From Tanytarsus gracilentus (lineage: Eukaryota; Arthropoda; Insecta; Diptera; Chironomidae): 64,000 nucleotides of DNA. Position numbers and translations under genes: made by a program. Below the pieces are notes generated by a model. The model saw nothing but the letters and a program-made list of their open reading frames with translations. It ran no database searches and was not told where the DNA came from. Of the stretch, positions 10,697 to 21,295 are shown piece by piece. Location of the stretch: the NCBI GenBank assembly GCA_038502055.1, contig JAXRKN010000044.1, forward strand, positions 1,522,001-1,586,000. Direction: 5' to 3'. The number at the start of each line of letters is the position of its first letter. The stretch's first letter is position 1.

Positions 10697-13600
10697 ATGA
10701 TTTTAAAAATTCTCTCTTTAATATTTTGTTATCATGTAATTGAAGGTCAAGCCGAGTGAGTTAATACATTTAATTTTTTTTTCTGGTTTTTCTAGTTTAT
10801 AATTTATAGATTCCTCAACGTAATTGCACCGAAAGAAGTTTATGTAAAAAAACCTTTGAAACTATTTTATGATGGACCGGTTTCAAGTGATATCGAGTAC
10901 ATTTTTAGCTTCAGAGATTCTCTGATTTTAAAAAAAGTCGATGAAAATCCCAGCGGAGAAGCCATATTTGATGATGCGGGCGCTAGTTTTGGTCGAAGTA
11001 AAACTTTTCCATTCTCAGTTCTTGCCGTCAAGAATGATCAGTGTATCAGTGCTGCTGCAGAGATCTCAAAGAACTTCCCTCGAGGCTATTCATTTATTCA
11101 AACTGATAAACCAATTTACAAACCAAACGATGAGATTAAAATTCGACAATTGGTTTTAGATGAAAATCTTCGACCATATAAAGCGAATCGAGTTGTGATG
11201 GAGTTGATTGACTCAGAAGGAAATAAATTCGAAGCGATTCAAACAGGAGAAAAGTTCGATGGTCTTTACACGTTTAAATTTCCATTAGCTGAAAATGCAA
11301 TTTTGGGAGATTGGATAATTAACGCTAGAGCCGACAATCGATCTAACTTTAATGTATCAAAATATATTTCAGTTCAAAAATATATTTTACCACTTTTCGA
11401 TGTCACCATTGAGACGCCACCGACAGCGTATTTCACAGATGGTAAAATTCCTCTCAAAATATACGCAAAATATTCTTTTGGTGAATTTGCTAAAGGCAAA
11501 GCTACGATTAAAATTGTCAACGCAGAAAATCAAGCAGTTTTATACAGCGAGGAAATAAATAATGTAAAAAATATAATCGCGAGAGAAATTGACTTAATGT
11601 CAAACCTCAAGTTAAACGCACCCAAGAGCAATATTTCATTGAACGTGACTGTTGATTTTGATGATGAATACAGTCAGACGTCAAGGACAAAAACAGAACA
11701 AATTAAAATTTTCCCTCAAAAAATTATGAACCTCGAAATACATGCGGCTGAAAAATTTGAAGCTGGTAAATCCTTTCACATCGATTGTCTTCTAAAATAT
11801 CCAAGCGGTGAGCTAGTTAATGGAAAGGATATTGTCACGTTAGATATGAGCTATTTGGATTCGTCGCAACACGAGAAACATCTCATTAATAACAAAGTTT
11901 TAAAGCACGGAATCGCATCGTTTAATTTTCAAATACCCAATGGAGTTTCGAGAGCAACAATCACCGCTAAATATCTTCACTTTTCAACGCAAAAAGATAT
12001 CTCAGCTGATTTAGTTGACACTCAAAGTGGATTCTTCAACATTTTTCTTCCCGATGAAACGTAAGTTGTGACTGAAAATTCTAAACAAATTCTATACATT
12101 ATTATTTTAGTCGAAAATTAGGCGGAAATCTTTTGGTTGTGGCAAAAAGTGATCAAAAAATGTCCACGGTGGCGTTTGTTGTCGTTGGAAAAAGTGGAAT
12201 TGAAACTAGTTTATTGCAAAAGTGTTATGGTCAAAAAGAATGTTCCGCTGGTTTCAAAATAATTGAGGGAATGCTACCGATTTCCTACATTTACGCTTAC
12301 AATTTCAATAAGAAAGGAAAAATCGCGCAAGATTCAATGAAAATTCAATTTGACGATTTTTCAACTAATTTTGTGAGTTAAAATTATGCACCACTTTATT
12401 TTTACTACCCAATTGGATTAATTTATTGTTGGTTATTTTTGTTCCTTGGTTATGACGCTAATTTAAACTCTGAGAGGGGTAATTCGATCGCTAGTACGTC
12501 TTTCTCAAGACGTGTGTTGCAGCTCCCGAGGTGGGCGATTCCCGCGGGGACGCCTGCTGTTGAGGGGGAAAAAAGGGGTATTTACACTCTATTCTTAAGA
12601 GAAATCTTAAGAGTTCTGCATGGTTTGGGTCTCATTGGTAACTCCAACGCGCTACCTCTCAGTCATCAATCAATCAATCAAATCAATCAATTTTGTGAGT
12701 TAAAATTATGCATTGGAAATTCAAAGAAATGAGCCGTTATTTATTTGAATTTAGAGGGCAACTTACTTGAGTAAAAATTGCTTTGTTTACATTCTTCAAA
12801 CAAGAATTTTTAGTTCAAATTTTATTTCTGAGGTCCTTTTAGTCCTATAAATTCAAAAAGTCGCCTGTTGATGTAATTTCAATGCATCGTTAAAATTTTT
12901 AAGAATTAAAATTAATTAAATATTTTATTTAGCTGAAGACTCAAGTAAAACAATCAAAATTAGAACCAGGAAAAAATGCAAAATTTGAAATCAGCTCAAA
13001 ACCCAATTCAACCATCGGAATTCTAGCATTTGACAAATCTTTGACATTTCTTCGAAAGGGAAATGATGTCGAGAAAAAGGATGTTTTATCAGCTATCGAT
13101 CATTTCGATAATCCAATGCATATTTTAAAAATTGATCTCGTGACTTTTAGAACTTGTACTGCTGAAGAAAACGAACTGATTGAAAAAGCAAGACTTTTTG
13201 ACATCGACGAACGTTTTGGAGAGGATGAGTTTGAGTTTGATGATTTTGAAAAGAATGAAATTGACGACAGTGATCTCGAGAAACCCGTTCGAGCGGGTGA
13301 GGTTAGAAAAAACTTTCCTGAAACTTGGATTTTTGAGACTTTTGAAATGAATGAAAAGGATTTAGTTGAAAAGGAATATAAATTACCCGACACCATAACA
13401 ACTTGGCTGGTTTCTGGATTTTCAATCAATGCCCAGCATGGATTTGTCTTAAGCGATCCACAAGAACTTATTTCCACTCAAGAATTTTTTATAAAAATGA
13501 CACTGCCTTATTCCATAAAATTTGGAGAGATTCTCAAAGTTGATTTAATCACTTACAATTATGTGAAAAGTGGAAGCGATGTTAAAGTCAAATTGAAGCT

Positions 13601-15576
13601 TTTTGATGATGATTTCGATATTGTCAAATTAAAAGATCCTGAGACATGTGAAATTGTCAGTTCGAATGAGGAAAGTACGGGCGAAATTGCATTTGAAGTT
13701 GCATCTAATTCCGGAGTATCGAAATCTTTTTACATAAGACCCACCGAACAAGAAAGAAACATAATAGTCAAAGTTAAGGCTTTAGCAACAGAAACTCAAA
13801 ATAGAAGAAAAAGGTATTCAGATGCGATCGAGAAAAATCTAAAGGTAATTCATGAGGGTGCAACTCACTTTAAAGGAGAAATGAAAACTTTCGATTTTTC
13901 GTCTGCATCAACAAACACAACAAGTGGCAAGTTAGAATTTGAGAATGCTGTCGAGAGTTCAATCCTCATCCATGGATCAATCACTGGAAACATCATTGGA
14001 CCTTCTTTGTCTATTTTTGAAGAGTTTTTGTGAGTAATTTTGTAATGCATAGTTCTTAATCTAATGAATTTATTTAGAGTGCTTCCTGACGGCTGCGCTG
14101 CTCAAACACTCGCTCAATTTCACAAGAATTCACACATCTATCGATATCTTTTAACTGCTCCAACCGCGAGCAAAGAAAGTTTAGAAAAATCTCAACAAAA
14201 TTTGCTAAGTGGACTCCAGAAAATGAATTCTTTTGTGAAAGCAGATGGAACTTATGGACTGTATGAAAGCAATCCAACATCAATTTGGATTACGGCGTTT
14301 AGTGCTCAAGTTTTTGGCGATGCCATGAACTTTTTCGATAACATTATAAAGAATGAAAAGTTGATCACGGATGCATTAGAATATTGCAAAAATAATCAAG
14401 AACCTAACGGAAAATTTACATCTTCATGGCTCTGGTCGGATATCCCAATAACTGAGTTTGAAACTGAAGAATCTTTTGATGTTCGTAATACGGCTTTTGT
14501 TTTAATTTCTTTTTTGAAAAATCCAAATTTGGCTACTCGCTTTAAAGGGACAATTGAAAAGGCTTTTAATTACATCGATGAGAACAAATATATTGCAGAT
14601 GCTTTCGGACACGCATTAGTTGCTTACTGTTATGCTCTAAACCACCAAAAGGATAAAGCTCAGGATGTTTTGGATCAGCTGAAGCAAAATACTGTTTCAA
14701 ACAATGATGGGGAATTTATTTACTGGACTCATCAAAATGAGCACAAACGCTTCAAAGTCATTTTAACATCTTACACTGCTTTAGCCTATTTAAAAATTAA
14801 GAAAATGCCCAAATTATTCACCGATTGGTTGATAACTCAGAGAGATCTTCGAGGTGATTTTTACGATGATTTTGATACGGCGATAGCAACTGAAGCTATT
14901 ACAGAGATGGCACGATTTTCAAGAGAAATCAACATGAATGTTCAAGTTGAAAATGCAATTGGTGAAAAAGTGGTTGATTACATGGTGACTAATGGCAATG
15001 CTTTATCTCCTTATTACTTTGAAATTCCAAAACATTTTAGTGAATATAAAATCACAGCGAGTGGAACTGGAAAAGTTGTTGTTGGCGCTTTCTATGAATT
15101 TACCAAAAATGATGATATTTTGAGCGATGCATTTAATTTGAGTGTGCAGCCAACAAAAAATGATTTTCAAGCCACTATTAAAGCTTGCGTAAATTATAAA
15201 GTTCAAAATCGACTGAATGAGACTGTTATAATGGAATTTGCACTGGCCAGTGGATTTGTTTATGATTCCAATTTAAATAACTTTGAAGGAAATAACTTGA
15301 TTAAGGTAAGATTTTTAAAATCAGGGAAAGTCACAGTTTTATAAAAATTTGAAACCCTTTTTAAATCAACAGAATGTGGAGCTAAAGAAACAAAACACCA
15401 TCGTTCAACTACACTTGCAGGGAATCACAAAACAATCGAGCTGTGTAGAGATTAAAACTCATCGGTCTCATGTGATTGCCAGAACTAAAAAACCTTTTGT
15501 CAAGGTTTACGAATATATGGATAAAGAAAAATTCTCTGCACAATTTTACAGCTTGGAGCCTTTAAGCTGCTTCTAA
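10697..15576 (+). CDS. Thioester-containing protein (TEP, alpha-2-macroglobulin/complement family)
   Basis: Exons 10697-10755, 10810-12060, 12111-12372, 12933-14029, 14078-15305 and 15373-15576 sum to 1366 residues, close to mosquito TEP1. A signal peptide (residues 1-19) is followed by macroglobulin domains (FLNVIAPKEVYV; FIQTDKPIYKPND). A strongly acidic stretch at about residues 595-625 occupies the protease-sensitive or bait position. It is followed by NFPETWIFETF, a family hallmark. A dibasic RRKR at residues 815-818 could be furin-cleaved. The thioester domain begins near residue 890, but the motif reads GCAAQ (895-899): the Cys and Gln that form the bond are kept, while the Gly-Glu between them is Ala-Ala. 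A C-terminal macroglobulin/receptor-binding-like domain ends in Cys-Phe. It is secreted to haemolymph and probably an opsonin-like factor. An insertion sits in intron 3. Confidence 0.93.
12367..12390 (+). repeat. Target-site duplication, left copy, carrying the TEP exon 3 splice donor
   Basis: The 24-bp sequence beginning AATTTTGTGAGTT is repeated exactly at 12689-12712. It spans the exon 3/intron 3 boundary, so the donor TTTT|GTGAGT at 12373 is contained in the duplicated target. The length of the duplication fits target-primed reverse transcription. Confidence 0.85.
12391..12688 (+). mobile_element. 298-bp SINE-like or truncated LINE insertion in TEP intron 3
   Basis: The interval is bracketed by perfect 24-bp direct repeats. 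It is locally GC-rich compared with its surroundings (segments such as GGTGGGCGATTCCCGCGGGG). It ends in an ATCA-type simple tail (CAATCAATCAATCAAATC), as do many non-LTR retroelements. No coding capacity is seen; one open frame here is chance. Its length suits a SINE or a strongly 5'-truncated LINE. The orientation, with the tail on the right, is the same as TEP transcription. The family was not recognised. Confidence 0.75.
12689..12712 (+). repeat. Target-site duplication, right copy, with a second potential splice donor
   Basis: This is an exact copy of 12367-12390. It restores a second TTTT|GTGAGT donor at 12695, upstream of the acceptor at 12931. Use of the upstream donor gives the normal in-frame mRNA. 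Use of this one would include the insertion and meet an early stop, because the reading frame closes at VS-stop just beyond the first donor. Confidence 0.85.
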
Positions 15577-15994
15577 ATATTTAAATAAAACTGCGATTGA
15601 CAGTCGATGTTTTAAATTCGTGAATAAAAAAATACTGAATCAAATTTTTTTGCTTTCATTTTGTGTAAATTGAAGTTTTGATTAAAAAGTTTTCACGCGG
15701 AGAAAAAAAATTGACAGACGAATCGATTTTACGCTGGAAAAAATTTCATTGAATTATATAATTTTTTAGGATTGTTTTTTTTTGGGGAAATTGAACAATT
15801 TTATATATTTTTAATTCCATGAAAATGATAAAATTAGATGAGTCCTCTCCCCTTGTCTCAATAAATATTTTTACATCAAAAACCATCAACATTTCTATCC
15901 AAACTTTTTACTGACAATTTCAAGATTAAATGGCAATTTTTTAAAAAGTTAACGGTTAATTTAAACTTTTAATTTTTCTTATGTGAAAAATTGA
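15577..15994. other. Intergenic DNA between TEP and the right protease
   Basis: The two genes converge here. TEP has a poly(A) signal AATAAA at 15584-15589. The downstream copy of the TEP-flanking direct repeat lies at 15657-15750. No gene was found. Confidence 0.65.
15657..15750 (+). repeat. Direct repeat flanking TEP, downstream copy
   Basis: It matches 10253-10356 in the same orientation, sharing CATTTTGTGTAAATTGAAG, TTTTCACGCGG and the core AATTGACAGAC(A/G)AATCGATTTT. It has small deletions relative to the upstream copy. Confidence 0.85.
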
Positions 15995-16952
15995 TTATAA
16001 ATTTTCCTTGATAAATCCTTCAAGATAAGAAGTGACACGTGTAAAAATGCTCGGATTTGATGCATCGCAACCACCATCACTCTTGCTTACAATTCCAACT
16101 TGAATGATGTCACCACTGTGGCGGATCGTCTGGGAATAAAATAAAATTTTATATAAATTTTTAATGATTTTTTGCAGTTAAAAATTAAGATTGTGTAAAA
16201 CATTTAAATTAAAATTGGAAAATTCTAAATTGATTAGAGGTTCGAATCCTAAAATTAAAAACACTTAAATTGGTAGATCAAAAATTTTAGTTTTTTTACA
16301 CAATTTTCATAAATTCTCAACTCACCAAAGGCGATCCACTGTCACCGCTGCAAATTCTTTTTCCGTGCTTGACCGACATGCACAAATTTCCATCATCCAT
16401 TTTAATGTGAAATCTTTTGCATTCTTCATTGCTAATAATTGGATTTTCGACTGCTCGCAACGCTCCATTGTTGTCCTCTTCATCGTCAATTCTTCCCCAT
16501 CCACTGACTTTAGCAATTTCACCTTGGAAAGTGTAACCCTCGAGGGCATAAGGAAGTTTAACGAGTGCCACATATTCGTTGAGTTCAAAAGCTTCTGGAA
16601 GTTGAATAATTCCGACATCGTGTCCTTTACCGGGTGCCCACAACGGATGCGGAATCATCGCGTCTGAATCGACAGTCTGACTTTGACGACTATCCTCTTC
16701 ATGATCACGAATACGATGAGCACCGACAGTAACGTGAGCAGTGTCTTTACCTTTCAAACAATGCCCAGCCGTAAGGACTCGATCGACTTTTACAAGTGAA
16801 CCACCGCACTTACTCGAATGATCATCATTTTTAACAATTATCAGAACCATATAAGGAATGCTATTTGGCTCGACAGAATGTCCATTGTGAATTGCGTAAA
16901 CGGAAGTGCTTAAAGCACAAAAAGTAAATGTTAAAATTGTAATGAACTTCAT
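15995..16952 (-). CDS. S1A chymotrypsin-like serine protease, right copy
   Basis: Exons 16952-16326 and 16129-15995 encode 253 residues. The organisation equals the left copy: signal peptide (1-20), direct IHNGH N-terminus, His64, Asp112, Ser205 and Arg at the S1-pocket base position (KRICSGDSG). Residues 1-178 are identical to the left copy. After Cys178 the sequences part: residues 179-209 contain about a dozen differences (for example ECKRFHIKMDDG against ECRKHGVKIDGG), and exon 2 ends TSYLEGFIKENL instead of SHFLEGFIKGKL. Both copies are therefore intact and could differ in substrate preference. A TATA box lies upstream at about 16998-17005. Confidence 0.92.
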
Positions 16953-17422
16953 CTTGGCTTAAAACTGATTGAATTCGCTTCAACTTACAACTTCGACTTT
17001 TATAGCTGAAAATTTTCTCATCAAATGCAAATTTCATGAGATTTTAAAGTGCGTTGATCGACGCGTCGTCCTTGATAATTTTTAATTTAATTTTAAGCGT
17101 TTCCGTTTGAATTTTCTCACACTCTCAAAATTGACAGACAAATCGATTTTTTAAATGTAGCGAAATTCTGTCTCGATGTGCATGAAGTGCATGGAAAATC
17201 CTCGCACCTAAGTGAGGTTAATGGCTCTCTCTCTCTCGCATTGCTGACTGAAAAATCATTTTGGCACAAAAATTTCACGATACAAAAAAATGAGACTTGA
17301 AACAATGGAAATGCAAAAAAAAAGAGGAGAAAAAGTGCAAAATAAAAAATCAAAATTGTTTTTTCACATTTCATTTTAAGCTTTCGAGTGGTTCGGTCGT
17401 GAAGGAGAGTGGAAGTGCTAAA
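16953..17422. promoter_or_regulatory. Divergent promoter interval between protease and gene A, right arm
   Basis: It mirrors 5534-6016. It holds the protease TATA box (CTTTTATAG on the plus strand near 16998), the AATTGACAGACAAATCGATTTT motif at about 17129-17150 and a short CT microsatellite near 17226. A small difference lies near the GCGTTGATCGACGCG segment, where the left arm has extra bases. Confidence 0.65.
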
Positions 17423-19343
17423 ATGGCGGAAGGTGATTTTTGGAATAATTTGGATTCGTTTGTGGAACAGAAAGGTTCATCGAGTCCATTGAAGGGTGGC
17501 AGTGAAAAGGTCGGCGATTGGCTCAAAACAATTCCAGATTTAAATTCTGAAAGCGAAAAAAATAAGAAGAAAAAACCGCCGTCAACTCAAACGACACCAA
17601 CGAGTGCGAAGTGAGTTAACAAATTAGTTCAAAAGTGATTAAAAAGTTGCAAAATAAAAACTTTTAATTTCTGCTTTTAAAACTTTTTTTATGAATTGTC
17701 GGCGATTATGCGAGTGAACAACACGCTTGCGGTGGTTGTGAATGAATCGCGTGCAATTTTCTCATGTGAAGATTTTCAGGGTGAATGAAAATGTTTTGTG
17801 ATTTTTTTATTTCTAGGAAATCTTTATCAAGCGAGAAGTTACCAAAAACACCTCCAGTACAAAAAAAGAAGAAACATGTCAATATCGAAGAAGGTCACAA
17901 AAAAATTCTCTACAAAAGATCAGCGTCAATCGGAATTGGAAATAGCAAAAATACAGAAATAATTTGCAAAAGATCATCAAGCGCACCTGAAAAAGAAAAT
18001 GCTCAGACACTCCAAAGAATACCTCGAAGGACAAAAAAGAAAAAGAAGAAAAAGAAAAATGAACCGCTTTATTTTGGACCTTTAAGAGAGTGCAAGTGAG
18101 AAATGTGTTTTAAAATTTATTAGAAAATATTTAAAGTGAAAAAATGACAATTTTAGAAATTGAACAAAAATTAGGTTCGAATCCTAAAAATTTACATCAA
18201 AATAAAACAAAAAATGCTTCGAATTTTTTGCTTTTGCGATATTTAAAAAAGCTTTAGGTTCGAATCCTAAAATTTTTCTTTTCAATTAAATTCATTTCAC
18301 TTTTAAAACTTTTCCAACTAAACCACAAAACTTCCGTTAACAAGCTGCAAAAAAATTTCCTTCAAGTTTTTCTCATTTTAATATTTTTTACACCTTAGAA
18401 AGCTTTGAGCTTTTGAACTAAAAAGAGCTTTTCTAATTTTTTTAATCGCGATGAAAATAAAAGAAAGTGAAAATGATGAAAATTGTTGGTGGAAAAAGCC
18501 ACCTGTTGTGTATGCGTAAGTCAATGACTCGACAAAAATTTCTTATCAAATAATAAAAGTAAAATATAAAAATGCGGCATGTGAAAAGCTCATCATTGGC
18601 ATTGACATTCGAATTATTATTATTTTTTGTTTCTGCAAATTGCTCGACATAAATAAAAATAAAAATGAATGTCGAGGTAATTTCAATGCACTCGAGTGAT
18701 TTTTTTTTCACATGGCAAAAAAAATATTTTATCAATTTTGAGTTGCTCGAATTTTTTTGTATCGAGTCAAAATTGATTTTCGTTCACGAAAAATTATTTC
18801 TCGAGCTCTTTTTCATGTTTTCTATTTGGAATTTTTCATTCGCAGTTTCAACTTGCCGCGAGTTGCTCAACAATTGGAGCGCTTGATGGGGAGCAGGTGA
18901 GAAAGTCCTTTCGAGTCGTGCCTCAGAGCTTTAAAATTAACTTTTCAGCGTGGTTCGACTCACCGATCGAAAGTACATGCTCGATCTTCAAAAGAGGATC
19001 CAAGAGGACTATCATGACACCCTGATGAAGAGAATTTCGAAGCGCGAGGTGAGTCGAGTCGGAATGACTTCATCGACATAATTTTTTTTATTTGGTTTTC
19101 GTTGCCTTCATGACATTTCCATAAATCATGCATGCACATTTCATTTTCAATCTACTTCAACCCTCATTTAACATTTTCATGTCTATCGCGCGCACCCACA
19201 AAATTATTTTATTCAAACAACTTCAGTCGAAGGAAGTAGAACGGCAACTGGGAATCATGCTGAAGCCACGACCCGACATACAGAATTTTTCGCGGGTCTT
19301 GTTCACGGCACAAAGCATAGTTCTGGTAAGATATAAAAATTGA
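17423..19343 (+). CDS. Gene A, right copy: lysine-rich protein of unknown function
   Basis: Exons 17423-17610, 17817-18095, 18468-18515, 18846-18896, 18949-19048 and 19227-19343 join in frame to 260 residues. It begins MAEGDFWNN. Exon 2 is 21 nt longer than in the left copy and encodes a different lysine-rich segment ending in a poly-Lys run (TKKKKKKKKNE). The downstream exons encode the same WWKKPPVV and RLTDRKYMLDLQKR segments as the left copy. Exon 3 uses a weak acceptor after AAATAAAAGAAAG, chosen because it alone keeps the frame in both copies. An AATAAA poly(A) signal lies just after the stop, near 19351, which separates it from gene B. No family was recognised. Confidence 0.75.
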
Positions 19344-19496
19344 ATTTCAATAAAAAGAAAATAAAAAGGTGGCACGACTCGAGTCTCTCGAAGTAAAGAA
19401 AGAATTTTGATGGATTTCCTTTCACTTTCACTTCATTCCTCATCCAATCAACATCTCTCTCGCTTAATTAAATTAACTTTTAAACGTAATTAAAAA

Positions 19497-20411
19497 ATGT
19501 CACTTTATCACAATTTTTTTCACTCGGATGGTCACCGAAAGGCGACCGAGTTGGAGCGTGAACAGCGAATGGGTCGAAGTGGATCGGAAAAATATCCGAA
19601 AATGATTGGCGAACATCCGGTGTTTCGTGTGAATGACAAGTGCAATGCTTTGCTGATGAGCAAGAGAGAAAAGTTGAAAACGGTGAGGGAGAAAAATGCG
19701 GAAGAATTAATTAAGCAAGGAAAGCGTTGGGAACGTGAACGATTGATGCGAGTCGAGCAGGAGAGACAGCGTGAAATTCAGTCGAGAAAGGAGAGAGAAA
19801 AACAACTCGAAGAGCACACGCTTTACATTTTTGATCCCGATAAAGTCGACTTGAGTGCCATTGACTTGACAAAAACTAAAAATCGCAAAATGACCGAATG
19901 CGAAATTGACTTGAAAGATTTTCTTCTAACTGAACGAAGCAAAAAACGAATGACACAAGCGACACTCAGCTCCGAAGATAGGTTTGATTATTTTTTAAAT
20001 TAAATTTTAATTAAATTTTTTAAATAAATTTTAATAAAGCATGAAAAAGTCGGATGGAAAGTCGCAAGATCTTGGATCGTCGATGGACGAGAAATTTCAT
20101 GGCGAGAAGAAATTGAGCATTGCCGAAAAGGAGGAACTCGACATGAAACTTCAATTGTCGGCCGATGAGATGCGAAAGAAACAGCAGAAAAAAGACGAAG
20201 ATCCAAGAATTACGAGATTCAAAAATGTTGAGGTAAAAAAGTCAAATTAAAATGAATTTAAATTAAATTGAGAAATTAATTTCAGTCGGTGAAAGAAATG
20301 TACGCACTTGCCGAGGAGCTGATCACTGGAGATGGTAAAAAGAAATTGTTGAAACAAATTCGACAACTTAAAAAATCTTTAAATATTACAGTCGTTAAAA
20401 ATACACAGTAA
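19497..20411 (+). CDS. Gene B, right copy: charged coiled-coil protein of unknown function
   Basis: Exons 19497-19981, 20040-20232 and 20286-20411 encode 267 residues. The sequence is nearly identical to the left copy, with Thr for Ser in FLLTERS. It is hydrophilic throughout, with long Lys/Arg/Glu helices and no targeting signal visible. It begins about 150 bp after the end of gene A and in the same orientation, so gene A and gene B could share regulation, although gene A has its own poly(A) signal. No function is assigned. Confidence 0.8.
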
Positions 20412-21295
20412 AAAATATTTCACGCACACTCAAAAATTGATCGTGACACTCGCAAAAATTTTAAAATATTCACATTGAAGGTAAAATTGAGATATTTGAT
20501 TAAGATTTGCAAGTCAAGACTTTTCACTTTCCCACCCGACATGCCATCATTCAATCGCAGCCAAAATCACTCGTAAATTGGAAAAACTATTCGACATTGT
20601 GATGATCCACCGTCATGCGAAATTACAAAAAGCCATAATCGGAATTGCACGAAAAAAATTCACCTAAAGTGAGAAGAAATTTAAGCGCCATTCTTCAGCA
20701 CCTACCGAAATCGATACAATTGTTTGCCTTTTTGATGATTTCCAAAAATAAAATTTATTATTCGTTCGTAAAAAGTTTGATTTAGTGAGTGGAAATATTT
20801 CTCCGTTTATGAAAAAATGTTTTTTGATTGAAAATCAATATTTTTAAGGTTGAAAAAATTAACCGTTAAATATTTGAATTCTTAACAACCGTTAAAAATA
20901 CTTAAGATATATGTCACGGTTTAATTTATTTGAATTTAAGGTTTTAAATTTTTAATATTTTATTGTTCGTTAAAGCTTAAATATAGCTCTTTAAAAATTT
21001 TATCCAAAGCTTTCATTATCGTGTGATAAATTCAATAACATTTTACGAGTTATAAAATCATCAAAAAATTCATCAATCATGTTTAAAATAATGTTACCAA
21101 AAAATGTACCTACAAGAAAATGCTAATTAAAGTGTTTAAGAAATAAAAAGCTCTCATGCTGCACAAATTTTTTCCCCTTAAACTTATGCAATTTCTTTAC
21201 AACGAAGGGTTCGTGATTAAAAAAGTTTTTTTTATTTTGATTTCTTGACCTTAATTTAAATTTTAAATTTTATCCATTATCTAGTGAATTAAGTC
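20412..21295. other. Intergenic DNA with the outer edge of the right arm
   Basis: The inverted-repeat similarity stops at about 20690. The rest up to the acyl-CoA dehydrogenase start is AT-rich, and no gene is supported. Confidence 0.6.

Larger units (their letters stand above)
15995..20690 (-). repeat. Right arm of the large inverted duplication
   Basis: This is the inverted partner of 2287-7230. It carries the protease (-), gene A (+) and gene B (+). The outer end is at about 20690 (AAGCGCCA followed by unrelated TTCTTCAG). Near-identity is interrupted at about 17817-18270, matching the diverged island of the left arm, and ends inside the protease first exon near 16419. Confidence 0.95.

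Noticed and set aside
12439..12732. 97-codon ORF in TEP intron 3
   Set aside because: It lies almost entirely within the retroelement-like insertion, runs through its ATCA tail and target duplication, and has no known domain.
16240..16260. GGTTCGAATCC as evidence for a tRNA gene
   Set aside because: No acceptor stem, anticodon arm or A-box could be found around this or the other copies. It is reported as a motif only.
19326..19496. Joining gene A and gene B into one gene through a donor at 19326
   Set aside because: There is no usable acceptor before 19497. Gene A reads to its own stop and has an AATAAA just after it.
2287..20690. The inverted duplication as a pure assembly artefact
   Set aside because: The arms differ in a patchwise way (gene A exon 2, protease C-terminal half, intron lengths), and both sets of genes stay intact, which simple haplotype duplication would not give. 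Long reads remain the decisive test.
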